From: Maylandia zebra
Taxonomy: Eukaryota > Chordata > Actinopteri > Cichliformes > Cichlidae
Reading direction: 5' to 3'
Assembly (NCBI RefSeq): GCF_041146795.1
Contig: NC_135176.1
Coordinates: 18,921,786-18,985,785, forward strand
DNA length: 64,000 bases
The notes below the pieces were generated by a model, which saw only the letters and a list, made by a program, of their open reading frames with translations, made no database searches and had not been told where the DNA came from. Below are positions 10,771 through 22,001 of the stretch, piece by piece (position 1 is the first letter of the stretch; every line of letters starts with the position of its first letter). Position numbers and translations under genes: made by a program.

Positions 10771-13700
10771 ATGAAGTCTGTGTGGCCGTCTGCATTGTTG
10801 CTCTCGCTTCTTTGCACTGGAGCTCTGGGTTTTGACATTCTGCCAGGCAGTTCTCTGACTCACCTGGACATCACTCTGCAGGCCCTGTTTAATGTGACTG
10901 TGCAGGTGTGCCGAGCATTTGCTAAGGCTGAAGGGACAGACTTCATTTTCCCTGTAAGAACTCAAATCATTGAAGTTAAATGAACAGAAACAAGGATTTT
11001 TAAAACAGTAATGTCAACATGATTTCCTTTGTGTGTTTAGGCACAGCCTTTCACCATACAGGGTGTTGCTACGGCCTGTGGTGCACCTCAGTCATCTAAA
11101 ACTTTCGTTCGGTCCATTCTGCACATCATATACAGGAATGTGCGTGTGGACATCCGCTATGCCTTGAATGCCAGCTTCCACTTTGATGATGAGATGTTTG
11201 TTCAAGGAAAAAAAATCATCATAGAGGGAATACAGGCGGTCAAAGCAAGCAACAAGCTGGAGAATTATGAGGCAGCGAGGCAGAACCTGGGAGAAATTCT
11301 GCATCCTTTGCAGGTATTTATCATTACTTACTGCTGTTTAAAAACAACAACAAAAAACCAAACAAAAACAGAGTAAAATAATAACCCTATTTTTTTTCAT
11401 CGCTTGGAGGATTTCTACAGTCACAGCAACTGGGTAGAACTGGGAGAAAAAAGCCCCAACTCCAATCTAATCAAATCTGGCGCCAGCATTGGGAACATAG
11501 CAGGTAAAGAGATAGTATGATGAGATGCCCGTACTGACATACAGATTATACAGATAAAACTATCATTCAATCTCAGAGTAGAAAGATTTAAAAAAACAAG
11601 GCCATAATTTAAATGCTGATTTACATGTTCCCAGCTAGGAGCAGGGCGACCTGCCGCAGCTGTGACGGCAACAACTGCAGCAACAACATTTTGGAGGATA
11701 TCATAGCGGAGAAGATCCTGACATCTGGATACTTTAGTCTCACGCCTGTATTTGCATTGAAACCAAAGGGTAAGGGCTTCGCTCTTCTACAAAACCATCA
11801 TTGTTTTCCCACACTCAGAAGAGGCTTCACATGTCACTGATTTTCCTGAGATTTACCTAAAACCTACATACTAAAATCTATTTTAACTCTACTATTACTT
11901 ATTCTTCTAATCCCACTTCACTGCATTTGAAATTGCAGTTACAGCACTTTTTAATGGCTTTTTAACCCACATTTGTCTTGACAGTTACAATTACTTTGAA
12001 GTTTTATCAGCTCATCTGGCTAAACGATCAGTGAGCTCATGCTGTGGCGATGCATGTCTCATCATTCGTCCACAATTCACAAAAATTGCTCCTCCTCCTC
12101 CAGTATTGGTCATTAATTGCATGCACAATGTCCTCAAGGTCAAAGCCACATTTGTCCTTTCACTGGCACTTTGAAAAGACAAATGTGACACTTCTTGCAG
12201 TTTCGCTAAATTCTCGTCCACCTGACGTACTGACCAGTTCAAATTATTCATACTTACAGGACAGGACGGTTTATCATGAGTGAATGAAAAAACTCATTTA
12301 AATGATGTCAGCATACTGTAAACTATACTCAGTTTATAAAGAGTCAAAGCAGTATTTAAAAATAGCTGTATTTAAATGGGCAAATACGATTGCACCATTA
12401 TGATCCAATAAAATATCACCGACAGCAGCCATCACTCTGCTCTTCAGATTGTGTGAGTTTTTGAATGGAAAAAACAGACTTTAGTTATTGGTTCTTGCAC
12501 ATGAGAGATAAACCAACATCCTTGTGAAATAACATAAAAAAGTATCCTTTAAATAGTATTTCATTAGTACACGTTACTTAAGTTAAAATATGAAACAAAA
12601 AAAGTGCCTTTAAAACCTGTCTCATCCAAAATCACAGTGTCAGTAAAACACAATCACAGTTTCTTGAGGATGATTTGAAATAAACAGCAGCCGTTCACTC
12701 TGAGATTTTCCACCCCCTCCTCTTATGGACAAAAGGAATATTATTCATCCTGGCCTTCAGTTGTTGCTTTAGAGTTTATCACACTGAGTCAGAGTACTGC
12801 ACATCCAACTGACACACAGCTTACTGTATGTCCTCAAAGGATCCATCAGATAAATCAACTGAAAAACTTTTTCTAACTGCTGCAGAGACACCAAAGCAAT
12901 GGTGTAAAAGTAATTCCAGTTCATGAACCAAGTCGCACATTGCATAACAACCCTTTTTTTTTATTATCATGTGTTAAATGTGAGGATCCAAAAGCAGATT
13001 CACAGGGAGGAGGAGTTACAGAGAAAACACACCATTTTACTGAGACCAGAATACAAACAAAAAACAGAAAATAAAATTAAGAACTCCAACTTACAGAACC
13101 TAAACTGGGTAATTAACACTGGTGGTGGTAGCCACAAGGGATAGGTGAACAGACACTCTGGCAAAGAAGAAGCTGAGACAGCAATAATAAATTAGGGTGT
13201 TCAGGGGGAGTGGAAACAGCTGAGACTTATTAAAGAAATGAGACTGGGGAAGAACAAAAATCATATACTAAGCAGACAGGCCAAAAGCTTACCAAGACAA
13301 AAGAGGAAGTCAGCTTCAGTGAAACAAGCCCTTAAATACACAAGTTAAAAGGAAAAAGAGCTGTGTTTAAGTATTCATCATTCCTCTCTCGCAATATTTG
13401 CTGAACAGGAAAATGCAGTCATGGAGGGGCAGTTGATCAGACAAGTAAGATCGAGCCTATAGGTGGGATCAACAAAGACAAAGAGAGTTCCAGCCATGGG
13501 TATCTCCACACTCAAGCTGCAAACATTGCAATAGCTGCAACAAGTGAGCTTCTAGAGGACATTCGGGGGGCTGCTGGTGACAGACCATTCTTGCGGTACA
13601 AACGCTCTGTGTGTTTCAGTTCATTGTGGTGCAGAAGTTCATTTTATCATTTATCTCTCTCCATCTCCTTCCCCCAGGATGATGGGTCTCTTTAAAGGAT

Positions 13701-16700
13701 CCAGTAAGGCTCTTTGTTTTGTCATCGACACCACAAGCAGCATGAAAGATGACATTGCAACAGTGAAAAATGTCACTTCCACTATAATCAACCGTGATGT
13801 GGGAACAGCCAATGAGCCCTCGCTGTACATTCTTGTACCATTTAATGATCCAGGTAGGATCTCTGAGATGCTACGAATTTCTTTTCTGAATGTTCTGAAA
13901 TGTTACTGTTCTGTCCAATTCATAAGGTGACAATGGACAATAGTAGTATATATATTGACTTTGACTCATGTCATCAAACAGGCTTCGGACCACTGACAAA
14001 GACAACAAACTCAGCAGTTTTCCAGAATGCGATTGATTCTCTTGTAGCCACCGGTGGAGGAGATCCACCGGAGATGAGTCTCTCAGGGCTTCAGGTGAAG
14101 TGATATATGTTCTGTAATTTTAAAAGCTCGATGCATGTTTGTTGTTTTACCTAAAACTATTATTCAAAGCGGTTTTCCTCACACAGCTGGCTTTAAGCGC
14201 TGCTCCATCAAATTCTGAGATCTTCCTCTTCACGGACGCAGCCGCTAAAGACAAAAACCTGAAGAGCACAGTGATCGCACTCATAGAGAGGACCCAGTCG
14301 GTGGTATGTAGTAGTTTAAGAATATAACACACTTATCTTAATGATGATTACATTTTTAAACGTCATTGAAACAGGGATGGGCATGTTTTGCTACAAGCAG
14401 ATGTATAAATAAAGTAGTGTAATGGTCGTATTTTACCTTCTTTTTTTTTTTTAACTCAGTCTAATTGTTTGTAAAGGCTTTATGATTTGGTTAAGCTTGT
14501 TTTCATGCACCTTTTTTTCTTCTCAGGTCAATTTTATGATAACTGACACATCATCAGTCAACAGTCGGAAGCGGCGTGCTCCATCCAATAGGATAGCAGA
14601 AGCTGACGCTCAGCTGTACAGAGATCTGGCTCAGGCTTCAGGAGGCCAAGCTATCGAAATCACAAAGAGTCAACTTCCTCAGGCCACAGCCATCATAAAG
14701 GAGTCCTCCAACGCCTCTCTGGTAATTTCACAAACATCTCACTACTGGCTGGATTTGTCATTTCAAAGATTTCAGCTCTTTAATGTAAGTGCTTACTGTA
14801 ATGTTCCAGGTGACCCTTCTTCAAGCAGCCAGGAACCCAGGAAAGGCTGAAAGCTTCACTTTTATGATTGATGACTCGGTAACAAATCCTACAGTTTACG
14901 TTACTGGGGAATCCATCACTTTTACTCTCATTAGCCCCACAGGTATGCTATTCTGAAGGACTGTGGAAAAATTGAATTGAAATTTTTTATTTCAGTCAAC
15001 TTGTTGTTGTTGTTGTTGACTGAAATAAAAAAGAGTTTTTACTATTCGTCGGTCATGACGTCATTTCTGAGCCTGCCCAACAAAGCAGTGGCAGTCTATA
15101 CTGTCCTCTACATTCTGTTTACACAGTAGTCAAATTCAGATTTTGCCTCATTTTTGAACAAAACAGCATTTATCATGGTGATAAATGCTGTTTTGTTACA
15201 TAAATATTGATAAAGATGTTTAAAACTACTATATGCAGTAACCCTAATTTTTGATGTTAAAAAAATTATCATTTAATAATAAATTCCTAAAAATAGTCTG
15301 TTTTCTATCTGTGTTCTAACAGGTGAATCTCAGGATAGCAGTGACACAATGGGGTCACTGATCATTACATCCCAGTCTGTGGGAAACTTCTGGTCCCTGC
15401 AGCTAAAAAAACAAACTGGAAAATGGGAAATGAGAATGGTGTCAAGTAACCCCTACACTCTGAAGGTCATAGGTGAGACTGTCAGTCGATACTTTTGTTT
15501 CTTATCCCTGGGGCCTTGAGGTATAGGTTTGAATGAACTAATAAGCTGTCAGAATGGATGTACTAAATTACCATTACAACAAAGTTTTTAATAAAAACGA
15601 ATAGAGTTTGCATCTATTTGATGTCTGGCGTTGTAGATAGGAAAGCAGAAAGGTAGGGGGATAACATGCAAGCAGTTTTAGATGGGTCTAAAACCAAACA
15701 CTTGCATCATCTTCTGTATCATAAGTAACTGGCTCAACCGGGTGAGCTATGACAACCCCTAAAAGGATCTCTTAAAATATGATTGGCATGTCCTGTCCTG
15801 TCTGAGCCAAGTTCAGTTCAGTTACCTCTCACCCGAGTGGAAACGTTGTTAAAACTATAATTGCACTGTTATTAGTGTTCACATCCTGTAGCTGTGTTTT
15901 GTGTAAAAACATGAATTTATTTTGTTATTTGACTAATAATGCTATATCCTAGGAGATGGTGAACATTTCTAGCACACTTGCTATGATGCCAGCACATGTG
16001 CAGGGAATGCTCACAGTAACAATACAGGTTAGACATACCTGCATTATTACAGTTAGCATGTCAGTAACATGGCATCTTCATGTATCTCATATTTTGTTAA
16101 TGAATGAAAGGAAAAAAATCTAAAATACTTAGATTTTATCAGCCAGAGTAGAGCAATGCAGAGAATCTATTGTATGTATATTTGAACAACAGAAAATCAG
16201 AAATGGTTTTGCTATTGATTCACTAGAACTAAGCCAATTCTATTATTTAAAAAGTTCTTTAAGGGCTTTTTGATTTCACATAAAACAAAGTACTGGCAAT
16301 GACAATGAAATTCCAGTGGTCCATGTGTTGTATAGGTCAAAAGATTACACTTTTACACTATGAAAACTGCTACATTCAAGCACAGACAGTCGCCTGGTGC
16401 TAATTTCCATCCATGTATATGGATGAAGACTCCTTTACCAGTGGTTCAAACCTAGAACCGTCTGCTATGAGGTGGCCACAGTACCATCGTGCTGCCCGGC
16501 TGTTATATAAGCTAACTTAAGATACTAATCTAACTACACTATCAAGCTTTAAATTTAGCATGTTCGTGTTCTGCTGTAATTAGTTTATTCTATGCTAAAT
16601 TAATATTTTTTACCAGTTGATGTATAAAAATAAGTAATTCAGAAAAAATATTAGATTATTTTACAAGCTAAACTTTAAGCTTACAAGCTTAAAAGTCTTT

Positions 16701-19700
16701 CCAAAACTAAAATAATCTCATGGCTTAGAGTCCAAATTCCTGTAAATTTTGTATGTTGCTACTAGATTAGTGGAGCATGAAGGGCTGCTAGCGTTAGCAA
16801 TGTTAGCATGTTAGCTTTAACACATTATCGGGCGAAGAGCAGCACCAGTGGATACTCTGTGAGGATCCATTTCACTGCTGTGTTCCTTAAAATTCTTTGC
16901 CAGAAATGTTGAGAGAGTGAATATGAAGGCAAAATAGCCTCATGAAAGATCTCATACTTATTTAAAAAGTTTCCTTGGCAGCACAGGTCTTTGGGCAGCC
17001 TAGAAAAACGTAAGTAGTCTGTGAGGATTTATTTTCGTTGTCTTAAAGGCTAAATGGAAATGCTAATGACTCAACATATTCAAACACCAACAGGAAGTGG
17101 AAATAGAAAGAGGAAAAGGAACTATATTTTTAAAAGTCTGAATAAAAACAAAATTCTGTATTCTTAATTCCTGGTTCTTGAATCTATTCACTATGCTTTA
17201 GATTTCATTTTTAAATTATTAAAAAGGTTTTTTGAAGTTTTAATTCAAACTCTTTATTATTGTTAGTGTTTCCATAAACCCATCCTATTTGAACCTCTTT
17301 TTTATGGATTTATATATCCATCCATCCGCTTCCGCTTATCCTTTCCAGGGGCGCTGGAGCCTATCCCAGCTGTCATGGGGCGAGAGGCGGGGTACACCCT
17401 GGACAGGTCGCCAGTCTGTCGCAGGGCCAACACACAGGGCCAAACAACCATTTGCATTCACATTCATTCGCACATTCACACCTAGTGACAATTTGGATTA
17501 TCCAATTAACCTATCCCCACAAGCTGCATGTCTTTGGACGGTGAGAGGAAGCCGGAGTACCCGGAGAGAACCCACGCAAACACGGGGAGAACATGCAAAC
17601 TCCACACAGAAAGACCCCGGCCTGATGGTGGAATTGAACTCAGGACCTTCTTGCTGTGCGGCAACAGTGCTAACCACTGTGCCACCGTGCTGCCCAATTT
17701 ATATATCATTTAGAATTAAAAAAAAAAGTCTTTAATTTTATTTTAATCATATAATAGTTAGAATTTATTTAGATATTATGTTATTTGTAAGTATTTGTCG
17801 TATTCAGAATTATCAGTTCATGAAATGCATTATTTCCATTGCCATTAGTCTCCAGGCCCTCCATATATTTGACTTTTTTCGTTTTTTTTTTTTTTAACCC
17901 CCTCATCATTTTTAGGTCAGAGTCCTATCGACTTCTTCTTTGACTTAGTGGTGGTGTCACAGGGCCCTTTTGGAGGATTTGATACCCTGGCGACACGTCC
18001 CAGTGCTGGTAAAGGCAACTGTTAAGACTTGGTGATCTGCAAATGTAACATACCATTAAAACATTAGACGTAATGAATTGACTTTTTCTTGAAAGGTGGC
18101 AATGGTAGCCTGTTGATGTCTTTAACGGGGAGTGACACTGCCACGGTGACAGAAGTCACTCTGGTTGGATCATCTGGGTCAGAGGTGATTAAAGGAGTCT
18201 TGGTGCCGCAGAGCAATGCAAGCATCTTGGTTCTGGTTGACAAGTTTCCATCAGAGGACTTTGAGGTGCAGGTGAAGGGACAAGCTGATAGTTTCACCTC
18301 CAAGGCTTTAATACTCTTCCAGAGACAGTCACCAACCAACTTCAGATCATCAAATCTGACGATAAATGTGAGCTGCAATCCACGACTTGTTTTGTGACAC
18401 AAAAGCATCAAATCAAACATGGAAAAACATGCAGCAGCTCAAATAAGTATCTCTATAAATGTACTCTCTCTTTGTAAAGGCTAATCCAGAGACCATCATA
18501 GTACCCGGAACGCTATTTTCTGTGCCCTTCACTCTGATGACGAGTGGAACAGGTGGAAACTTCACAATTCGATCCACCAACAGCAGAGGGTTCGACTCTA
18601 CATTTCCAACCAGTATGTTCCTGGAGCCTGGAATCACTAATAATGGCACAGTGACCCTCTCAGCACCTCTGAATACCACATCTGGAACTGATGTCAGCCT
18701 GGCTATTGAGGCCGAGGCTCCTGGGGGCACAGACAGTAACTACATTGTGTTGCGCTTCTCCGTTCTTAACACGGTAATACTATAACTGTAAACTTTTTGT
18801 TTTAAGCTTTTTGGGTATTTCCTTTTTTTATTATTATCTCTTTTATTGGGACAGCTGTTGAACATAACAGTAGTTTACCTTTTTACACTTTCTTTGCTGT
18901 CACATTTTAACTTATAATTGAAAAATAAAGAAGACAAAAAAAGAAGAGAAAAGAAAAGAAGAAGAGAGAAAAAAAAACTAGGGTTAGGAGGCAGCAGGGC
19001 AGGAAGGTTTACGTACTACTCAGGGTTGTAACATCATATACAAAATCACACCTCATATGCTTAACATAGTCTGTCCATTTAGACCATATTCCGTAGAAGG
19101 TATCTCTCTGAAGTTTAAGAGAAAATGACATTTTTTCCATCGTATAGATCTCTTGTACAGAATGTATCCAGTCTTCTATCATTGGTGGTTCAGGCTTAAG
19201 CCATCTTCTCGTAAGAGGCTTTTTACTTGCGGCCAGAAGGATATACAGGAGTCTTCTGTCATTGGAATTCAGTTTATCCACTGGTGCATTGCACAAAAAT
19301 ATGGTCTCAAAAGTTGAAGGAAAAACAAATGAAAAAACATTTTGTAAATGATCATGGATTAGAGACCAATACTGGCGAATAACTTTACAGTCCCAAAAGA
19401 TGTGGAAATGGTTCGCTCCGTCTCCCCCACATCTCCAACATTTATCACCAATTCCTCGATATCTTTGTTGAGCAGGGGTAATGAAAAATCTCATAATGCT
19501 TTTCCAGCAAAATTCACGCCAAACATTAGACCCAGTGGTAGCCCACTGTATCTTGCATGCGTGAGCCCAACACTTCTCTGTAATTGTCAAATTACCCTCC
19601 TATTCCCACTTCGCTTTAATATACAGAGTGCTGTCGTTTTTACACCGCTGGATGCTGTTATATAATTTAGAAATAATTTTACTTTGCACTTCAGATTTGA

Positions 19701-22001
19701 TTAGTAATAAGAATGTTTCTACAAATTGTAATTCGTTTAGGTTCACTTTTAAGTTTTGATTAAAATAATTTCTGATCTGTAGATATCTAAAAAAATCATC
19801 TGATCCCAAGTCATGTTTACTCCTTAAAGATTCAAAGCTTTGAAATGCACCCTTATAGACAAATGAATAATAATTAGTTATTTCTTTTTGAAATCCAGTT
19901 TTTGAATCTATTATCATATTGATTTGGAGTAAAATCTGAATCATATGCACACCATCTTAAAACCTTAGAGGCATTTTCCAAACCACCAATTTTTATTACT
20001 TCTTTCCAAGCAGATATCATTATTTGTAGTATAGGTTTATCTGCCATATGTATTTTATTCTGCAAGTTTATGTCCGATATTAAAGCTGAAACTGGTATTT
20101 CTTTTACTATTGTTCCTTCAACATCTTTCCATCCGGCGGTGTAGTTTGGACAACAGAGACAAATCAGCGGTCTTAACTGAGCTGCACAATAATATTCTCG
20201 TAGACAGGGAAGCCCACGACCTCCCTTTTCTTTCTTTAATTGGAGCGTTTTATATTTAACTCTAGCTTTTTTCCCATTCCAGATGTATTTTGACAATGTT
20301 CTATCCCATGCCGCAAACTGTTTTTGTGGTATGGCAATCGGTAGAGACTGAAACAAATACAGCAGTCGGGGAAGAATATTTAATCTGATTGATTCAATCC
20401 TGGAGTGTAGGTCCAGAAATGGAATAGCGTTCCATCTTTGTATATCTGATTTTATAGATTCATTTAGAGGGGCATAGTTGACATTGAACATTTTGGTGAA
20501 GTCACGATGTATTACCACCCCTAAATACATAATGCTATCTGCATCCCATTTCCATTTATAACGATTCTTAATTTCAACTGGTGGTTCATAGTTTAAAGTT
20601 AATACCTGCGTTTTATTTATATTGACCTTATATCCCGATAAAGAACCATACTGTGATAGTGCTTCCATGAGATGGGGGAGTGCCTGTGAGGGACAGGTTA
20701 ATGTTAAAAGTAAGTCGTCAGCAAATAATGCTAATTTCTGTTCCCCTCCTGGCATTCGTACTCCTGTTATATGCTGATTCTGCCTAATCCACTGACTTAG
20801 TGGTTCTATAAACAAAGCAAAAAGCAGCGGTGAAATGCAGCAACCCTGTCGTGTCCCTCGTTCCAATATAAATTATTCGGTGAGGTCCCCATTGATTTTG
20901 ATTTTAGCTGTTGGTTTGTTGTATAACTCTGAGATAATATCAATTATAGATGTATCAAAATTAAACTTCTCAAGCACTTTGTATAAAAAGGACCATCTCA
21001 CTGAGTCAAATGCCTTCTCGGCATCTAAGCTTAACACTAAGGTCTCTAATTTTTGTTTGTCAACTTGCCGCAATATGTGCAAAACCTTTCTGATGTTGTC
21101 CCTGGCCTATGTTTAATAAAACCCGTTTGGTCATTATGTATTAACCTAGGTAATATCATTTCTAGTCTCTTAGAGATAATAGATGTAAACAACTTGTAGT
21201 CAATATTCAATACACTGATTGGGCGATAGTTGCTACATTCTAATTTATCTTTTCCTTCTTTTGGTATAATGGAAATCATTGCTTCCCTCCATGAAGGAGG
21301 GATAATTTTCTTTTCCATTACCCCTTTTTGGGTATTTCATGAAAAATCATTAATAAAAAGAATTGTTGGAAAAAAAAAGTCAATTGTAATAAATTTTATC
21401 ATCTCTGTTCATTAAACTACAGGCCTGAAGGTTTTTTTATGCTTAGCTAACCTGCTGTGCACCAACTAAAATCACTTTAAGCCAATCATAAGTAACAAAG
21501 AAACACATTTCTATAGAGCAAATATTGAGGAAGTTGCAGTTCCTTTAGATTCAGGCTTTTTGCTGACTTCATGCATTTTCCTTCCCCTTTTAGGTGACCG
21601 ATTTCAAGGCACCAGTGTGTGAGCAGCTCAGCCTGCAGACCAACTGCTCTGTTAACTGCAGCATGAGGATGTGGGAGGTCTCTAGCCGGGTGACTGATGG
21701 AGCTGATGGGACGGGCGTTGATCTTGTCACCCTCAAGCAAGGAAACGGGACCATAAACACCACCCTGGATTCAAGCAATGAGAACATAACACTGGTGTAC
21801 TACAGCGCATCCTGCTGTTCACCTGACATGGAGATAGAGGTTGTGGATCGCGTGGGTAATGTAGCCACCTGCTCCTACAGCGGAAGGCAAGGTACAATAT
21901 CTCCTGTCTCTGAAGCCACAAAGCTCACTTGGTCGCCCTTATTTTGTCTCAGCATTGTGATTGTGGGACTCCACATTCTGACAAAAATGGGCATCCAGTG
22001 A
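10771..22001 (+). CDS. vwa7: von Willebrand factor A domain-containing protein 7-like
   Basis: Fifteen coding exons: 10771-10953, 11041-11313, 11410-11503, 11635-11769, 13409-13595, 13678-13853, 13982-14094, 14187-14303, 14527-14721, 14810-14942, 15323-15472, 17916-18008, 18096-18367, 18480-18773 and 21594-22001. All joins are GT-AG and in phase, giving 940 aa (human VWA7 is 891). Residues 1-20 form a signal peptide ('[16 protein letters not shown]'). The N-terminal part has the family block '[13 protein letters not shown]', a Cys-rich 'CRSCDGNNC', 'LTSGYF' and 'GKCSHGG...GGINKD'. The VWA domain starts about residue 303 with a MIDAS-like 'VIDTTSSM', then '[12 protein letters not shown]', '[14 protein letters not shown]' and 'IFLFTDA'. 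Dibasic 'RKRR' follows near the domain end. Ig-like segments and a hydrophobic C-terminus ('[14 protein letters not shown]') suggest a membrane or GPI anchor. The protein is probably extracellular; its molecular role is not established. Orthology to mammalian VWA7 versus a fish paralogue (VWA10-type) cannot be settled here. Confidence 0.88.
11770..13408 (+). other. Intron 5 of the VWA7-like gene
   Basis: A 1.6-kb intron with no coding block between the exon ending in 'FALKPKG' and the one starting 'GKCSHGG'. Its right half (about 12965-13345) looks like a decayed dispersed repeat ('gtgttaaatgtgaggatcc...cagacactctggcaaag') of a kind I recall from fish genomes but cannot name. The rest is unremarkable AT-rich sequence. 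Confidence 0.4.
14983..15032. repeat. Perfect 18-bp inverted repeat (hairpin 1)
   Basis: Bases 14983-15000 are the exact reverse complement of 15015-15032. The arms are TTTTTTATTTCAGTCAAC and its complement, and the 14-base loop is a TTG repeat. It lies just past the donor of the exon ending at 14942 in the VWA7-like gene. Confidence 0.95.
15157..15197. repeat. Perfect 19-bp inverted repeat with 3-base loop (hairpin 2)
   Basis: Bases 15157-15175 (AACAAAACAGCATTTATCA) pair perfectly with 15179-15197 around a TGG loop. It is in the same intron as hairpin 1, 125 bases downstream. It matches no mobile-element end that I recognise. Confidence 0.95.
15473..17915 (+). other. Intron of the VWA7-like gene with repeat relics
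   Basis: A 2.4-kb intron. Around 16385-16500 there is a decayed LINE-tail-like segment ending 'gtaccatcgtgctgcccggc', and at 17319-17696 a well-preserved SINE-like insertion. No additional exon is needed: the flanking exons join in phase at a Gly codon. Confidence 0.5.
17319..17696 (+). mobile_element. SINE-like dispersed element, full copy with target duplication
   Basis: The element starts CATCCATCCGCTTCCGCTTATCC-like and ends GCCACCGTGCTGCCC. Internal landmarks are 'ggagcctatcccagctgtc', 'gtacaccctggacaggtcg', 'agtacccggagagaaccc' and 'acatgcaaactccacacag'. Identical 11-bp ATTTATATATC copies flank it at 17308-17318 and 17697-17707. Very similar copies occur at 52301-52676 and, truncated, at 30046-30257. 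No long ORF is conserved between copies, so it is nonautonomous. I recognise it as a common fish repeat but not its formal family name. Confidence 0.85.
18822..21323 (-). mobile_element. L1-like LINE, 5' truncated, antisense in the last intron of the VWA7-like gene
   Basis: Minus-strand frames carry the second half of an L1/Tx1-type ORF2. From 5' to 3' they show '[20 protein letters not shown]', '[18 protein letters not shown]', 'QTGFIKHRP', '[20 protein letters not shown]', '[20 protein letters not shown]', the catalytic '[12 protein letters not shown]', and a C-terminal Cys/His block '[18 protein letters not shown]'. The frame is broken into at least five pieces by frameshifts and stops. 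The copy is bracketed by identical 15-bp CTTTTTGGGTATTTC at 18807-18821 and 21324-21338. The T-rich run just inside the left copy is the poly(A)-side end. About 2.5 kb is present, so the 5' UTR, ORF1 and endonuclease are missing. Confidence 0.93.
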
